From Actinoalloteichus hoggarensis (lineage in GTDB: Bacteria; Actinomycetota; Actinomycetes; Mycobacteriales; Pseudonocardiaceae), in the NCBI RefSeq assembly GCF_002234535.1, contig NZ_CP022521.1:2976001-3040000 (forward strand): a stretch of 64,000 bases of DNA, in the 5' to 3' direction. Both the position numbers and the translations under genes were made by a program. The notes beneath the pieces are model-generated. The model was given only the letters and a program-made list of their open reading frames with translations, did no database searches and was not told the DNA's origin. Below, in pieces: positions 8,829 through 17,348 of this stretch (position 1 is its first letter; every line of letters starts with the position of its first letter).

Positions 8829-9851
8829 TCATCCCTCCGGTGCGAACGAGGCGTCCCAGTAGACGGAGGCGTCCTCGGCGTTGTCGATCACCCCGGCATC
8901 GGCGAAGATCTCGATGGTGGCGTTCCAGTCGGCCTCGTCGTTCACGCCGGGCGGCAGGCCCTCGGTCGCCTCGGTGTGCAGCAGTTCGAGGGTCGCCTGG
9001 AACTGCTCGGTGAGGACCTCCGGCGACGGAAGCTGCTCGCTGGCGCCGCTCATGGCCTCGATCACCTCGGCGACGTCGGCCTCGCTCGCCCGCGCCCAGG
9101 ACTCGCTGGACGCGGCGACCATCCGCCGCACCAGGTCCTCGCGCTCGGTCAGGTTCTCCGTCGCGGTGATCAGGCCGTTGCTGAAGAAGTTGAGGCCGTG
9201 GTCGGCGAAGCGCAGGTAGGACACGGGACGGTCCGCGCTCTCCTGCATCGTCGGCCCCTGGTCGGTGGCGAAGCCGAGCAGCGCGTCGGTCTGGCCGGAG
9301 ATGACCGCGGCCATCTTGCCCGCCGGGTCGGTGTTCTGCAGGGTGACGTCGTCCTCGCTGAGGCCGTTGATCTCCAGGAACGTCGGGAAGGTGGCGCTCA
9401 GCGCGTCGCCCGCCGTGCTGGCGATCGTCTTGCCCCGCAGATCGTCCGGCGTCTCGATCTCCTGATCGCTGAAGAACTGCGCGGAGGAGGGCGTGGTCTG
9501 CAGGAACACGCCGACGCTGGTGACGTCGAGGCCCTGCGCGACACCGGCCAGCACCGCGGGGGTGTCGGCCCAGCCGAAGTCCGTCTGGCTCGCGGTGGCC
9601 GCCTGGACGGTCTTCTGTGAACCTTGACCGGCCTGAATGGTCAGGTCGATGCCGTGTTCCTCGAAGATGCCCTGGTCCACGCCGTAGTAGAACGGGGCGT
9701 GCTCCCCGTAGGGATACCAGTTCAGCGTCAGGGTGACGACGTCCAGCTCGACGCCGTCGGCGTTGGTGGTCGTCTCGCCCCCTGAGCCGCCGCAGCCTGC
9801 GGCGGCGAGCGACACCGCGACGGCGCCGACCACGAGCCTGCTGACCTTCAT
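8829..9851 (-). CDS. THI5/NMT1-like substrate-binding lipoprotein of an ABC importer
   Basis: A 340-residue solute-binding protein. The N-terminus has a lipoprotein signal with the lipobox Cys at residue 20 (LAAAGC), so it is membrane-anchored outside the cell. The mature N-terminus (LTLNWYPYGEHAPFYYGVDQ) and the following GIFEEHGIDL are characteristic of the THI5/NMT1 clan, which binds pyrimidines, riboflavin-like rings, nitrate or sulfonates. An AAGGAGG ribosome-binding site sits 6 bases before the ATG. It is the middle gene of permease-binding protein-ATPase. The ligand is unknown; the NCS1-type permease gene downstream makes a nitrogen heterocycle a reasonable guess. Confidence 0.88.
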   Translation of the reverse strand: MKVSRLVVGAVAVSLAAAGCGGSGGETTTNADGVELDVVTLTLNWYPYGEHAPFYYGVDQGIFEEHGIDLTIQAGQGSQKTVQAATASQTDFGWADTPAVLAGVAQGLDVTSVGVFLQTTPSSAQFFSDQEIETPDDLRGKTIASTAGDALSATFPTFLEINGLSEDDVTLQNTDPAGKMAAVISGQTDALLGFATDQGPTMQESADRPVSYLRFADHGLNFFSNGLITATENLTEREDLVRRMVAASSESWARASEADVAEVIEAMSGASEQLPSPEVLTEQFQATLELLHTEATEGLPPGVNDEADWNATIEIFADAGVIDNAEDASVYWDASFAPEG

Positions 9852-9919
9852 GAGGAGCCTCCTTGATCCTGGCGGAAGGTGCGGGAAGTACTACGTGTCC
9901 TCAAGTCGTGCTCGCGACG

Positions 9920-10798
9920 TCAGAACGTGGTGGCCGAGGCATTCGAGCGCCTGCTGGCGTGCCACGGGAGCAGGAAGTGCTCCGCGACCTCGACGAGCAC
10001 GAACAACGCCACGCCCAGCAGCGACATCACCATCAGACCCGCGAACAGCACCGGTGTGTCGAGGTTGCCGTTGGCCTGGAGGATCACGAAGCCCAGGCCC
10101 TCGTTCGCTCCGACGAACTCGCCGACGACCGCGCCGGTGACGGCCATCGTCGCCGCGATCTTGAGGCCGGAGAACAGGTGGGGGAGCGAGGCGGGGAAGC
10201 GGATCTTCCAGAACGTCTGCGCGGGGCTCGCCCCCATGGTCGCCGACAGCTCCAGCATCTCCGGGTCGATGGACTTCAACCCGGTCACCATCGAGATCAC
10301 GACGGGGAAGAACGCCATGAGGACGGCGACGACCACCTTGGGCTCCAGGCCGAAGCCGAGCCAGACCACGAACAGCGGCGCGATGGCGATCTTGGGGATG
10401 ACCTGCGCGAACAGCAGCAGCGGGTACAGCGTCTTCTCGATCGTGCTGGAGTAGACCATCACCACCGCGGCCAACACGCCGACGGCGGCGGCGATCACGA
10501 AGCCGAGCACCGTCTCGTAGGTGGTGACCAGGGTGTTGTCCAGGAAGTACTCCGGCCGCTCGGTGATCGCGCGCAGCGTGTCGCCGGGCGACGGGACCAG
10601 GTAGGGCTCGACGAGCTCGGCCGCGGTCACCGCCCACCACGCGGCGAAGAGCACCGCCAGCAGGGCGACCGGCCGCCAGGCCTGGTCCACGAACCCGGCC
10701 AGCCGCTCGGCCACACCGGGCCTGCCGCGTTCGGAGACTCCGCTCACCGTGGGCGAGGGAGCGCCCTCGGCATCGTCGATGGTGCTTCGCGCGGTCAT
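9920..10798 (-). CDS. ABC importer permease (SsuC/TauC type)
   Basis: A 292-residue inner-membrane permease with about six membrane helices. The cytoplasmic coupling loop EAA motif is visible at LSATMGASPAQTFWKIRFPA. The N-terminal 35 residues are hydrophilic. A CGGAGGG ribosome-binding site precedes the ATG at 10796-10798. It is the first gene of the importer operon, 68 bases ahead of the binding-protein gene. A 140-base leader connects it to the promoter at 10946-10975, which carries a LacI-type operator. Confidence 0.9.
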   Translation of the reverse strand: MTARSTIDDAEGAPSPTVSGVSERGRPGVAERLAGFVDQAWRPVALLAVLFAAWWAVTAAELVEPYLVPSPGDTLRAITERPEYFLDNTLVTTYETVLGFVIAAAVGVLAAVVMVYSSTIEKTLYPLLLFAQVIPKIAIAPLFVVWLGFGLEPKVVVAVLMAFFPVVISMVTGLKSIDPEMLELSATMGASPAQTFWKIRFPASLPHLFSGLKIAATMAVTGAVVGEFVGANEGLGFVILQANGNLDTPVLFAGLMVMSLLGVALFVLVEVAEHFLLPWHASRRSNASATTF

Positions 10799-10926
10799 GA
10801 CCCTCCGTTCGATTCGATCATGTCCTTCGCCAATCCCGATCGGTGCCCGAGAGCGCGTTCAATGATCTTCATGAAACTGCCGAAAGCGAGTGGGAAAAGG
10901 TGCTGCCACCGTGCGGAAACCGTTTT

Positions 10927-10940
10927 GGAAAGCGCTTACT
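10927..10940 (-). promoter_or_regulatory. LacI-family operator-like site over the importer start point
   Basis: On the minus strand the site reads AGTAAGCGCTTTCC, with the AAGCGCTT core palindrome typical of LacI/GalR-family operators. It begins 5 bases downstream of the proposed -10 element, so a bound repressor would cover the transcription start. No LacI-type regulator gene lies in the window. Confidence 0.6.
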
Positions 10941-10945
10941 GCCGT

Positions 10946-10975
10946 AGAGTAGGCAGCCGGGCCGGACGTGGTCAA
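10946..10975 (-). promoter_or_regulatory. Sigma70-like promoter of the ABC importer operon
   Basis: On the minus strand TTGACC (10970-10975) and TACTCT (10946-10951) are separated by 18 bases, a good match to the housekeeping promoter pattern. The predicted start lies near 10939, about 140 bases before the permease ATG. Confidence 0.55.
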
Positions 10976-11376
10976 GACGTTTCACATAGGAGAACGGCTG
11001 AACGAATCCGCCTCCCGCGCGCGGCGCCCGAGGCCGAGTCGTCGGGATCGCACCACGCTGCCCGCCGCGGCGTCCAGAGGCGGTTCGACACCGTCGAACG
11101 CCGACGCCGCCCAGCCTGACCCGAGGATCGAATGTCCGTGATCTCCGGCCGCGAACCTGGCGTCGTGCTCACGCGGCCGCTCCACCGGCGACCGAGGGGT
11201 CGCATGGCACGCCGCGCCGGCCGCGTGGTGCCGGCCGCGGGACGTCTGGGCGTCTGGGCGTCTCGACCTCGGTCGAGACGCCCAGCGGGAGCGGTCGTCG
11301 GCGGACTCGGTCTCGGAGCGTTCCTGTCGAGCGCGACGTCCCGTCGGGAGCGGGTCGATCCGGCCCGGCGCGCTCC
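10976..11376. other. Intergenic region between the methyltransferase and importer genes
   Basis: About 400 bases with no supported gene. It holds the strong hairpin at 11254-11285. The tract before that hairpin repeats GCGTCTGG. Confidence 0.45.
11254..11285 (-). terminator. Perfect 15-bp hairpin after the DUF574 methyltransferase gene
   Basis: CTGGGCGTCTCGACC (11254-11268) is exactly complementary to 11271-11285 with only two bases between the arms. It lies 92 bases beyond the stop of the minus-strand methyltransferase gene. This is among the most stable hairpins in the window; no U-tract follows. Confidence 0.6.
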
Positions 11377-12198
11377 TCAGCGCGTCCGGCGACGAAGCCC
11401 CATGCCCCCGTGTACGGAGCTGAGCTCGGGCAGACGCTGAACGTCCGGCCGCCACCGCGTGACGTCGACGACGCCGGGCAGCACCACCTGGAGGCCCGCG
11501 TCCGCCAGCCACCGACGCAGCGCCTCGGGCGACCGCAGCGTGATGGGCGTGGACGTCGCCCGATACAGCTCTTCCAGCCCCTTGGTCACCTCGGGCGGCT
11601 TCACGTTCGTGCCGTGCGAGAGGGCGACCAGCGAACCGGGCGCCACCGCCTCGGCATAGCGCGCGATGACGTCGCCCGGCCGGTCGGCGTCGGGGACGAA
11701 GTGCAGCACCGACGTCGCGAGCACCGCCAGCGGGTCGCGCAGGTCCAGAATGTCGGTTGCCCTGGTGAGCACGTCGTCCACGTCTCGCAGGTCTGCCGGC
11801 GTCACGGTCGTCCGCTCCACGCCGCGCAGGATCGCCACCGAGTGCGCGACGGCCACCGGATCATGATCGACGTAGGAGATCCGCGTCTCCGGGTGATAGC
11901 GGTGCGCGATCTCGTGGACGTGCCCCCGGCTGGGGATGCCGGAGCCGAGGTCGAGGAACTGTCGGATACCCAGATCCAGGGCATGGACGACGACCCGACG
12001 GAGGAAGTCGCGAGTGGCTCGGGCGGACTCCACCAGGTCGGGATCGATCGCGATGGCCTGATCGGCGAGCGCCCGGTCGGCCGCGAAGTTGTGGGCGCCG
12101 CCCAGGTAGTAGTCGTACATCCGCGCCACGTTCGGGACGTCGAGGTCGATCCGGTCGGAGAATCGACTCCGCCTCGCCTCGGCATCCGCGAAGGTCAT
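11377..12198 (-). CDS. SAM-dependent methyltransferase, SAV2177/DUF574 family (copy 1)
   Basis: A 273-residue soluble protein. VPNVARMYDYYLGGAHNFAADR near residue 22 is the hallmark of the actinomycete SAV2177-type family. The SAM-binding glycine loop is FLDLGSGIPSRGHVHE, with YVDHDPVAVAH as the acidic strand after it and VLHFVPD as motif IV-like. Streptomycetes and relatives carry many copies of this family with unassigned substrates. A paralogue lies at 38276-39076. Transcription is divergent from soxR across a 505-base gap. An AT-richer stretch (12270-12305) upstream should hold its promoter. Confidence 0.9.
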   Translation of the reverse strand: MTFADAEARRSRFSDRIDLDVPNVARMYDYYLGGAHNFAADRALADQAIAIDPDLVESARATRDFLRRVVVHALDLGIRQFLDLGSGIPSRGHVHEIAHRYHPETRISYVDHDPVAVAHSVAILRGVERTTVTPADLRDVDDVLTRATDILDLRDPLAVLATSVLHFVPDADRPGDVIARYAEAVAPGSLVALSHGTNVKPPEVTKGLEELYRATSTPITLRSPEALRRWLADAGLQVVLPGVVDVTRWRPDVQRLPELSSVHGGMGLRRRTR

Positions 12199-12703
12199 CG
12201 AGCCTCGCCTGTCATGCCCTCCAGGATGCGCGCGTCGACGGTCGTTCGCAGGGCGACGGCCGACTATCGGCCATTCGCATTAATCAGTTCAGTTTGGAAT
12301 GAGACTAATTGGTTCGCGCCCGGTGACCGGACGGAACAGGTCCGGAACGCGTACGGCCGGTGAGTGCGGTCAGGTCTACAAGGGGACTGTCCCGCCCCGC
12401 GGGTGTCGCAGGCGTCGTGCCGGTCCGACGCCGCGGAGTCGGAGTTCCTCGCGACCTTCGCCCGCCTTCTCGGCGCGGAGTCGCCCGGACTGTGCCGGAG
12501 CTGCTCGTCGGGCGGCCCGATGCCGTCGGATGACGACCGTCCCGCCCGGCGGCCGGTCGGGACGTCCGGCGAGCGCTCGTCCGAAGCGGCGACGTGCTCT
12601 CGCCGGACGGTCGTCGCCGTCGCCGACGGTCGCCAGGAGTCGGTTCGACGAGCGGGCCTCGGTTAACCTGTACTAACATTGAGGTTCGAGGAGGCGCTGG
12701 ATC
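12199..12703. other. Divergent intergenic region between the DUF574 methyltransferase and soxR
   Basis: No gene is supported. GGCCGA/TCGGCC with a 3-base centre forms an inverted repeat at 12258-12272, 60 bases upstream of the methyltransferase start, beside an AT-rich stretch. The soxR-proximal end carries a possible SoxR-type dyad (listed separately). Confidence 0.45.
12657..12684 (+). promoter_or_regulatory. Possible SoxR-type site and promoter before soxR
   Basis: CCTCG-GTTAAC-CTG at 12657-12670 partly matches the SoxR dyad CCTCAAGTTAACTTGAGG, keeping the GTTAAC centre and the left CCTC but not the right arm. TACTAACATT at 12671-12680 could supply a -10. Autoregulation would fit SoxR behaviour in some bacteria; the match is imperfect. 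Confidence 0.3.
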
Positions 12704-13264
12704 ATGATGCCGGAGTGGAACGCCAAGGAGCTCACCGTCGGCCAGCTCGCGGCCAGAAGCGGGGTGGCCGTCTCCGCCCTGCACTTCTATGAGCGTCAAG
12801 GACTGATCAACAGTAGACGGACCTCTGGAAACCAGCGGCGTTATCGGCGAGACACCTTGCGTCGAGTCGCCTTCATCCGGGTCTCGCAGCGCGTCGGAAT
12901 CCCGCTCGCGGCCATCGGCGAGGCGCTCCGACGCCTGCCCGACGAGCGGACTCCCACCCGGTCGGACTGGGAGACGCTGTCCACGGGATGGCGGGCGGAG
13001 CTGGACTCGCGTATCGAGCAGCTCGTCCGGCTGCGGGACGACCTCACCGACTGCATCGGCTGCGGCTGCCTGTCGCTGGACAAGTGCGTGCTGTCCAATC
13101 CGCACGACGAACTCGGTGACCAGGGCCCCGGCGCCCGCAGGCTGGAGTGCACCCCTTCGGAGGGCGCGGCGGACTGCGCCGCGTCCTCCACGGCGGCCGC
13201 CTGCGCGGACGGCGAACAGCCGGCCGGCCGGGCATCTTCGGTCTCCGGGGCGGTGCCCGGCTGA
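12704..13264 (+). CDS. soxR: Redox-sensitive MerR-family activator SoxR
   Basis: A 186-residue regulator. The N-terminal MerR winged helix (residues 10-75: [20 protein letters not shown], then ERQGLI and RRYRRD) is followed by a dimerisation helix. The [2Fe-2S] motif has Cys117, Cys120, Cys122 and Cys128 ([12 protein letters not shown]), exactly the C-x2-C-x-C-x5-C pattern of SoxR. In actinomycetes SoxR responds to redox-active compounds and switches on efflux and oxidoreductase genes rather than a soxS regulon. The tail after residue 132 is longer than in E. coli SoxR and low in complexity. A GAGGAGG ribosome-binding site precedes the ATG. No obvious target gene is adjacent; the GTTAAC-centred site upstream may be its own. 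Confidence 0.93.
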   Translation: MMPEWNAKELTVGQLAARSGVAVSALHFYERQGLINSRRTSGNQRRYRRDTLRRVAFIRVSQRVGIPLAAIGEALRRLPDERTPTRSDWETLSTGWRAELDSRIEQLVRLRDDLTDCIGCGCLSLDKCVLSNPHDELGDQGPGARRLECTPSEGAADCAASSTAAACADGEQPAGRASSVSGAVPG

Positions 13265-13379
13265 GAAGCCGGGCCCCCGTGGCGCGCAGGCGGCGGCAGG
13301 CGATCGCCACGGCGGCCCGCGACCGGCTGTTCGCGTGCGTCGGTACCGGGCCGCGGCCCGTCGCCCGCGCCAGGGAGGA

Positions 13380-14249
13380 TCAGGATGCCCGCGCGTTCTC
13401 GTTCGCCGACACGTCGGCCGCCGCGACCGCCGAGTCCTCGGTCAGCGCGGTGCGGATACGGGCGACGAGGTCGTCCGCGTCCACCTCACTGTTCGCGGTG
13501 CCGAGTTCGGCCACCATCGCGGTGAGGACGTCGACCTGCTTGCGCAGGGCGACGATCTGGAGGTAGGTGTCGCCGGGGTACTTCTGTCCGCTCTGTCCGG
13601 GGGTGAGGTCCTGGTAGAGCCGGTTCATCCGGTTGCGGATCTCGGTGAGCACCAGCCAGACCTCGCCGGGCGGGTGCGAGTTGGCCAGCCCTTGACGGAG
13701 GGTGTCGCGGACCTCGAACAGTGCCTTGTGCTCGTCGGGGGTCATGTCGTCCTCCAGATCGTCGTCGGATGCGGCCAGGCGGTTGATCTCGCCGATGCGG
13801 GCGTGGGCGTGACGGCCGGGGCAGGCGGTGGACGCGCCGGGCGCGTCCCGGTGTCCGCCGTCGAGCTGGTCACGCCGCCACCAGCCGCGCGCCGTGCCGT
13901 GGCGGAGCAGCCAGGCGACGGCGCGGACCTGGCCCTGCGTCATCTCCTGGGTCTCGTAGTTGCCGATCAGACAGATCGCGCGGGAGATGTCGTTGCGTCC
14001 GCCGGTGTGCGCGCCCTGCCGGTCGACGCTGTGGCCTTGATAGATCGCGCCCGTCGAGTCGATCGCGAACGTGTACGAGATGCCGCCGCCGAATCTCGAC
14101 TGTCCGACGTCCTCCAGGGCCCGCACCGCGGCCGGGCCGGTCCCCGAGGTGACGCTGTGATGCAGCCACACCTCCTGAGCGGGGAGCGGCGCGGCCCGGA
14201 AACCGTCCGGATGGCGGGCGCCCCACGCGGCGCGACTGATGATCTCCAT
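13380..14249 (-). CDS. PGRP/Amidase_2 N-acetylmuramoyl-L-alanine amidase lacking a signal peptide
   Basis: A 289-residue protein starting at 14249 after a GAGGAGG ribosome-binding site. The peptidoglycan-recognition amidase fold occupies about residues 3-160. The zinc ligands are visible: His30/31 (VWLHHS), His133 (GGHRD) and Cys143 (ACPGRH), so the enzyme should cleave the muramic acid-L-alanine bond. The C-terminal 110 residues are helical and charged with no cell-wall-binding repeat I can name. There is no Sec or Tat signal at the N-terminus, which is more like a phage endolysin than a housekeeping exported amidase. No holin or other phage gene is adjacent. Confidence 0.85.
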   Translation of the reverse strand: MEIISRAAWGARHPDGFRAAPLPAQEVWLHHSVTSGTGPAAVRALEDVGQSRFGGGISYTFAIDSTGAIYQGHSVDRQGAHTGGRNDISRAICLIGNYETQEMTQGQVRAVAWLLRHGTARGWWRRDQLDGGHRDAPGASTACPGRHAHARIGEINRLAASDDDLEDDMTPDEHKALFEVRDTLRQGLANSHPPGEVWLVLTEIRNRMNRLYQDLTPGQSGQKYPGDTYLQIVALRKQVDVLTAMVAELGTANSEVDADDLVARIRTALTEDSAVAAADVSANENARAS

Positions 14250-15330
14250 GGTGTGACTCCTCCTCGGTTCGACCGTCCAACCCGGTGGGCGAGGGACCGC
14301 CCGGGATGCTCGGCGATGCGACCGGCCGGGCGTCGAGGTACGCGGAACGGGGCACGGCACGATCCCGACGGACGGCGACCTCGCGACGGGACTCCCGGCG
14401 GCCTGGGTGTGCTCGGGCCCCCGATCGGGCGGCGGGTCGGTTCGTCGCGGCCCCCGCGTCTCAGGCCCTCCTGGTCGGATGGCGGGGCATCGGCGGGCCC
14501 GCCGTGCCCGACCGGCCTGCCGAGCGCCGGGTGCGGTGGTCGCCCGCCGTGCCCGCGTGATGCCGAGGCCGGGCGGGGACCCGTCGGCCCGCGGTGGTCA
14601 TGTCAGCCGTTCTCCGTTCTCGTCGGGCATTCGACGGAATGCCTGGTGGAGTCTCCAGTCCGCCGACATTCGACGAGCCGCGGCGGGTGAGAGCCTGGCC
14701 TGGTGGTCGGTCGACGAATCGGAGTCGGCCTTGGTGAAAGGGTAACCGGCTCGGGATCCGATTGGCTATCGTCTGGTCCGTACGGATTGAATTATTCGCC
14801 CGAACGGCCGCTTGTTCACGCCGATTTCATATGATGTCAAGACGGCGGAGGTGATCGGCTCGTGATCTTCCGTTCGGGTGTGGTCGGCGTTGTGACCAGG
14901 AGTTATCGCCGTCTGATCGTCTCCTTCCGCAGTCGTGGGGTGTCTGCGATGTCCTTTATGTGGCGACTGTGTCCTGGTGTGTCGGCTGCTCGATTCGACC
15001 AGCGATCGGTCGGCCCGATCGGGCTTCGCATCGTGCGGCCGATGGCCGCGAAACCGCCGAAGCGCGCGCGGGTGACCGGAGCACGGAGTTCGACAGGGCT
15101 TCCGGCCGAGAATCGGTTCTCTGCCACCGTGCTTCTCGAGCGTTCGAGTCGGTCGGGCGCGTCGGAGAATGGGTCCGGTGATCCGCCGTCGTGTTCGTGA
15201 TAAAGCAGCTCGCGGCGTCGGCGTGATCGTGTTGTAACACGGGCCGGCGGTCGATCGATCTGCAAGGTGTGTGACTCGCGCGAGGCGCGACCCGATCCGG
15301 ACATCGCAGACTGATGGAGTGGTGCGGGCA
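14250..15330. other. Long intergenic region (1.08 kb)
   Basis: I find no supportable gene here. Frames on both strands translate to Arg/Ser/Thr-rich noise. Bases 14780-14960 are AT-richer than average. GTGTT-GT-AACAC at 15229-15240 is a small inverted repeat about 90 bases before the next plus-strand gene and could be an operator. Confidence 0.4.
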
Positions 15331-15936
15331 GTGATCGGCAGACGGCAGCAGCTTGAGGTGCTCCGGCGATGTGAGGAACGCCTGCGACAGGACCGCGTCG
15401 GAGCCATGGAGCGTCTCTCGGGCCGCGGCGGCACCGCCGGACGCGGCGCCGGGACGACGGGTGCGCGCGGCATCCGGACAGCCGGGTCGGTGATCGCGGG
15501 GCTCGTTCGCCGCGATCCGGAAACGGTCGCCGGGTCGGATCGGGCGGCGGAGGCCGAGGTGCGTCGCCGTCGCCGCAGGCTCGCCAAGGCGGGTCGGGCG
15601 CTGCGGTCCGCGTCCCCGCCCTCCGCCGGGCGGGGACGGCCGAGTGGCGAGCCCTCGGGCGGCGGTGAGCTCGCGCAGCTGCTGCTGCGTGCCTACGACG
15701 ACGTGGCGGCCGCCTGCGGTCGCGATCTACCCGGGACCGGGTTGGCCGCCGCGTTGGATCGACTGGACCGCGCCGTCGACGTCATCGACCGGATCGGCTC
15801 GGCGATGGCGGTTCGCGTCGCCCCGGCGTACCACGCCCTGCGACGACGCGAACTGGAACTGGCGGCGGGCGCGCCGGCCGCCGTATCGGGTCGGGCAGCC
15901 CCGTCCGCGCCTCCGCCTGGGCCCGCCGCCCCGTGA
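15331..15936 (+). CDS. Hypothetical Arg/Ala-rich protein
   Basis: A 201-residue protein that I do not recognise. Codon third positions are GC-rich throughout, as in neighbouring genes. The N-terminal half is basic (RRRRRLAKAGRALRS around 90-105); the C-terminal half has a helical stretch (ELAQLLLRAYDDVAAACGRD, then LAAALDRLDRAVDVIDRIGS) before a Pro/Ala-rich tail. The start is uncertain: GTG at 15331 has a GGAG 11 bases upstream, while GTGs at 15319 and 15322 are also in frame. It converges on the GH16 gene, with a strong hairpin between them. Confidence 0.5.
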   Translation: MIGRRQQLEVLRRCEERLRQDRVGAMERLSGRGGTAGRGAGTTGARGIRTAGSVIAGLVRRDPETVAGSDRAAEAEVRRRRRRLAKAGRALRSASPPSAGRGRPSGEPSGGGELAQLLLRAYDDVAAACGRDLPGTGLAAALDRLDRAVDVIDRIGSAMAVRVAPAYHALRRRELELAAGAPAAVSGRAAPSAPPPGPAAP

Positions 15937-16055
15937 GGTCCGTCCCGACGGGAGACGAGGCAGTCCGATCCACGCCGGTCGCGACACGGAAGGCGGCTCG
16001 GCGGATCGAAGAGCGGAAGGCGGCCTCGGACGCGGCCGCCGGTGCCCGAGAAGCG

Positions 16056-16093
16056 GTGCGGGGCTCGTGGGCCACACACCACGAACCCCGCAC
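16056..16093. terminator. Bidirectional terminator hairpin between convergent genes
   Basis: GTGCGGGG-c-TCGTGG (16056-16070) pairs with CCACGA-a-CCCCGCAC (16079-16093) with a single C/A mismatch. It lies between the plus-strand hypothetical gene and the minus-strand GH16 gene. Confidence 0.65.
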
Positions 16094-16219
16094 CCTGGAA
16101 GCCGTGGGGACGGTTCCCGCACCGTTGCGAGCGTGGCGACCTCCCCGAAAAGGCCGCCTGCTCACACCTGTCCCGCTCCCACGGACGACGATCCGACGCC
16201 CGGTCGGTCGCTCATTCGG

Positions 16220-17131
16220 TCAGTTCTGCTCCACCTTCACCCAGTCGACGAGGTAGCGCGCCTCCTCGGCGGCGACGACGTCCACCGTGGACTGCGGGAT
16301 GCCGTGATAGGGCACGCTCACCCCGTTGACGCCGTGCGGGTAGTCGCCGCCGAGCGCGAAGTTCAAGAGAAGGAACTGGGGGTCGTCGTAGACCCACGGC
16401 CCGTACCGCTCGACCTCGGCGCGGCTCACCGTGTAGATCTGCCGGTCGTCGATGAAGAAGGTGAATCCCTGCGGCGACCAGTCGACGCTGTAGACGTGCC
16501 AGTCCCACGGGTCGAGTCCGTCGAAATACTGCCGGGCATGCAGGGGAGTGTCACCGGAGTAGCCGGGGCCGTGCAGCGAGACGTTGGTGAACGGCTCGCC
16601 GACGCTTTCCATGATGTCGATCTCACCGCTGGCAGGCCAGGGCGTGCCGTGGCCGATGCTGCTGCCGAGCATCCACGCGGCCGGCCACAGCCCGGCGGCC
16701 TGGCTGCCCTGCGGCAGTCTCAGTCGCACGGCGACGTTGCCGTAGGTCCAGTCGTGCCTGTCCTGAGTCTTGATCCGGCCGGAGACGAAGTCATAGGTAC
16801 GGCCGTCGGGTGCGACGGTGCCCGGGCGATACCGGGGATGGACGGCCAGCGCTCCCGTCGCCCCCTCGACGTCCTGGACGGTGTAGAGCACGTCCGGCGA
16901 GTCGATGTAGGCCTGCTGTTCGTTGTTGACCGTGCCGAAATTCGTCCCGGTGACCTCGACGGTCCAGTTCGACCGGTCGATGCCGGGGCCGGTGAAGTCG
17001 TCGAAGAAGACGACCGCGGCGGCGTCGGCGTCGGTGTCGTCGGCGGACTGTGCTCCCGCCGGGAGCACCGGAAGAGCGACCAGGAGGGCGGCCGCGGCTC
17101 CGAGCGCCTGCACGGCGCGACCTCGTCTCAT
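16220..17131 (-). CDS. Secreted glycoside hydrolase family 16 (beta-glucanase-like)
   Basis: A 303-residue exported enzyme consisting of a Sec signal (residues 1-28, cleaved after AGA) and one GH16 domain. The catalytic motif is GEIDIME at 169-175, giving Glu170 as nucleophile, Asp172 as helper and Glu175 as acid/base. WPAAWMLG before it and WHVYSVDW after it are typical of the family. GH16 members hydrolyse beta-1,3 or mixed beta-1,3/1,4 glucans and some galactans; the sequence looks laminarinase-like but the substrate is not certain. No separate carbohydrate-binding module is present. AGGAGAAGGAG precedes the ATG. Confidence 0.92.
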   Translation of the reverse strand: MRRGRAVQALGAAAALLVALPVLPAGAQSADDTDADAAAVVFFDDFTGPGIDRSNWTVEVTGTNFGTVNNEQQAYIDSPDVLYTVQDVEGATGALAVHPRYRPGTVAPDGRTYDFVSGRIKTQDRHDWTYGNVAVRLRLPQGSQAAGLWPAAWMLGSSIGHGTPWPASGEIDIMESVGEPFTNVSLHGPGYSGDTPLHARQYFDGLDPWDWHVYSVDWSPQGFTFFIDDRQIYTVSRAEVERYGPWVYDDPQFLLLNFALGGDYPHGVNGVSVPYHGIPQSTVDVVAAEEARYLVDWVKVEQN

Positions 17132-17348
17132 GGAGGCTCCTTCTCCTGATCGTGCGGCCGCCGCCCCGCTTCGCGCACCACGTTCCTCGTGAACGATTTT
17201 CTGGAAGCAGACGTTAGCCGTCGCTTGATCACCGTCACCAGGGGCGGTCGCGGCTGAATCGATTCCGCCGGTCGGAGATTACCTCGAATGGCAGAGCGGC
17301 GGCGGCCCCGGCACGGCGAGGTCGAGACCGAGCCGTCGGGCGAGCGGG

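Noticed and set aside
8829-10975. Thiamine pyrophosphate riboswitch before the THI5-like importer
   Set aside because: The 140-base leader lacks the conserved CUGAGA and related TPP-aptamer segments; a LacI-type operator is a better explanation of control.
14766-15587. A 273-residue minus-strand open frame in the 14.2-15.3 kb gap
   Set aside because: Its translation is Arg/Thr/Ser/Pro/His-rich with no structure, and it overlaps a better plus-strand candidate.
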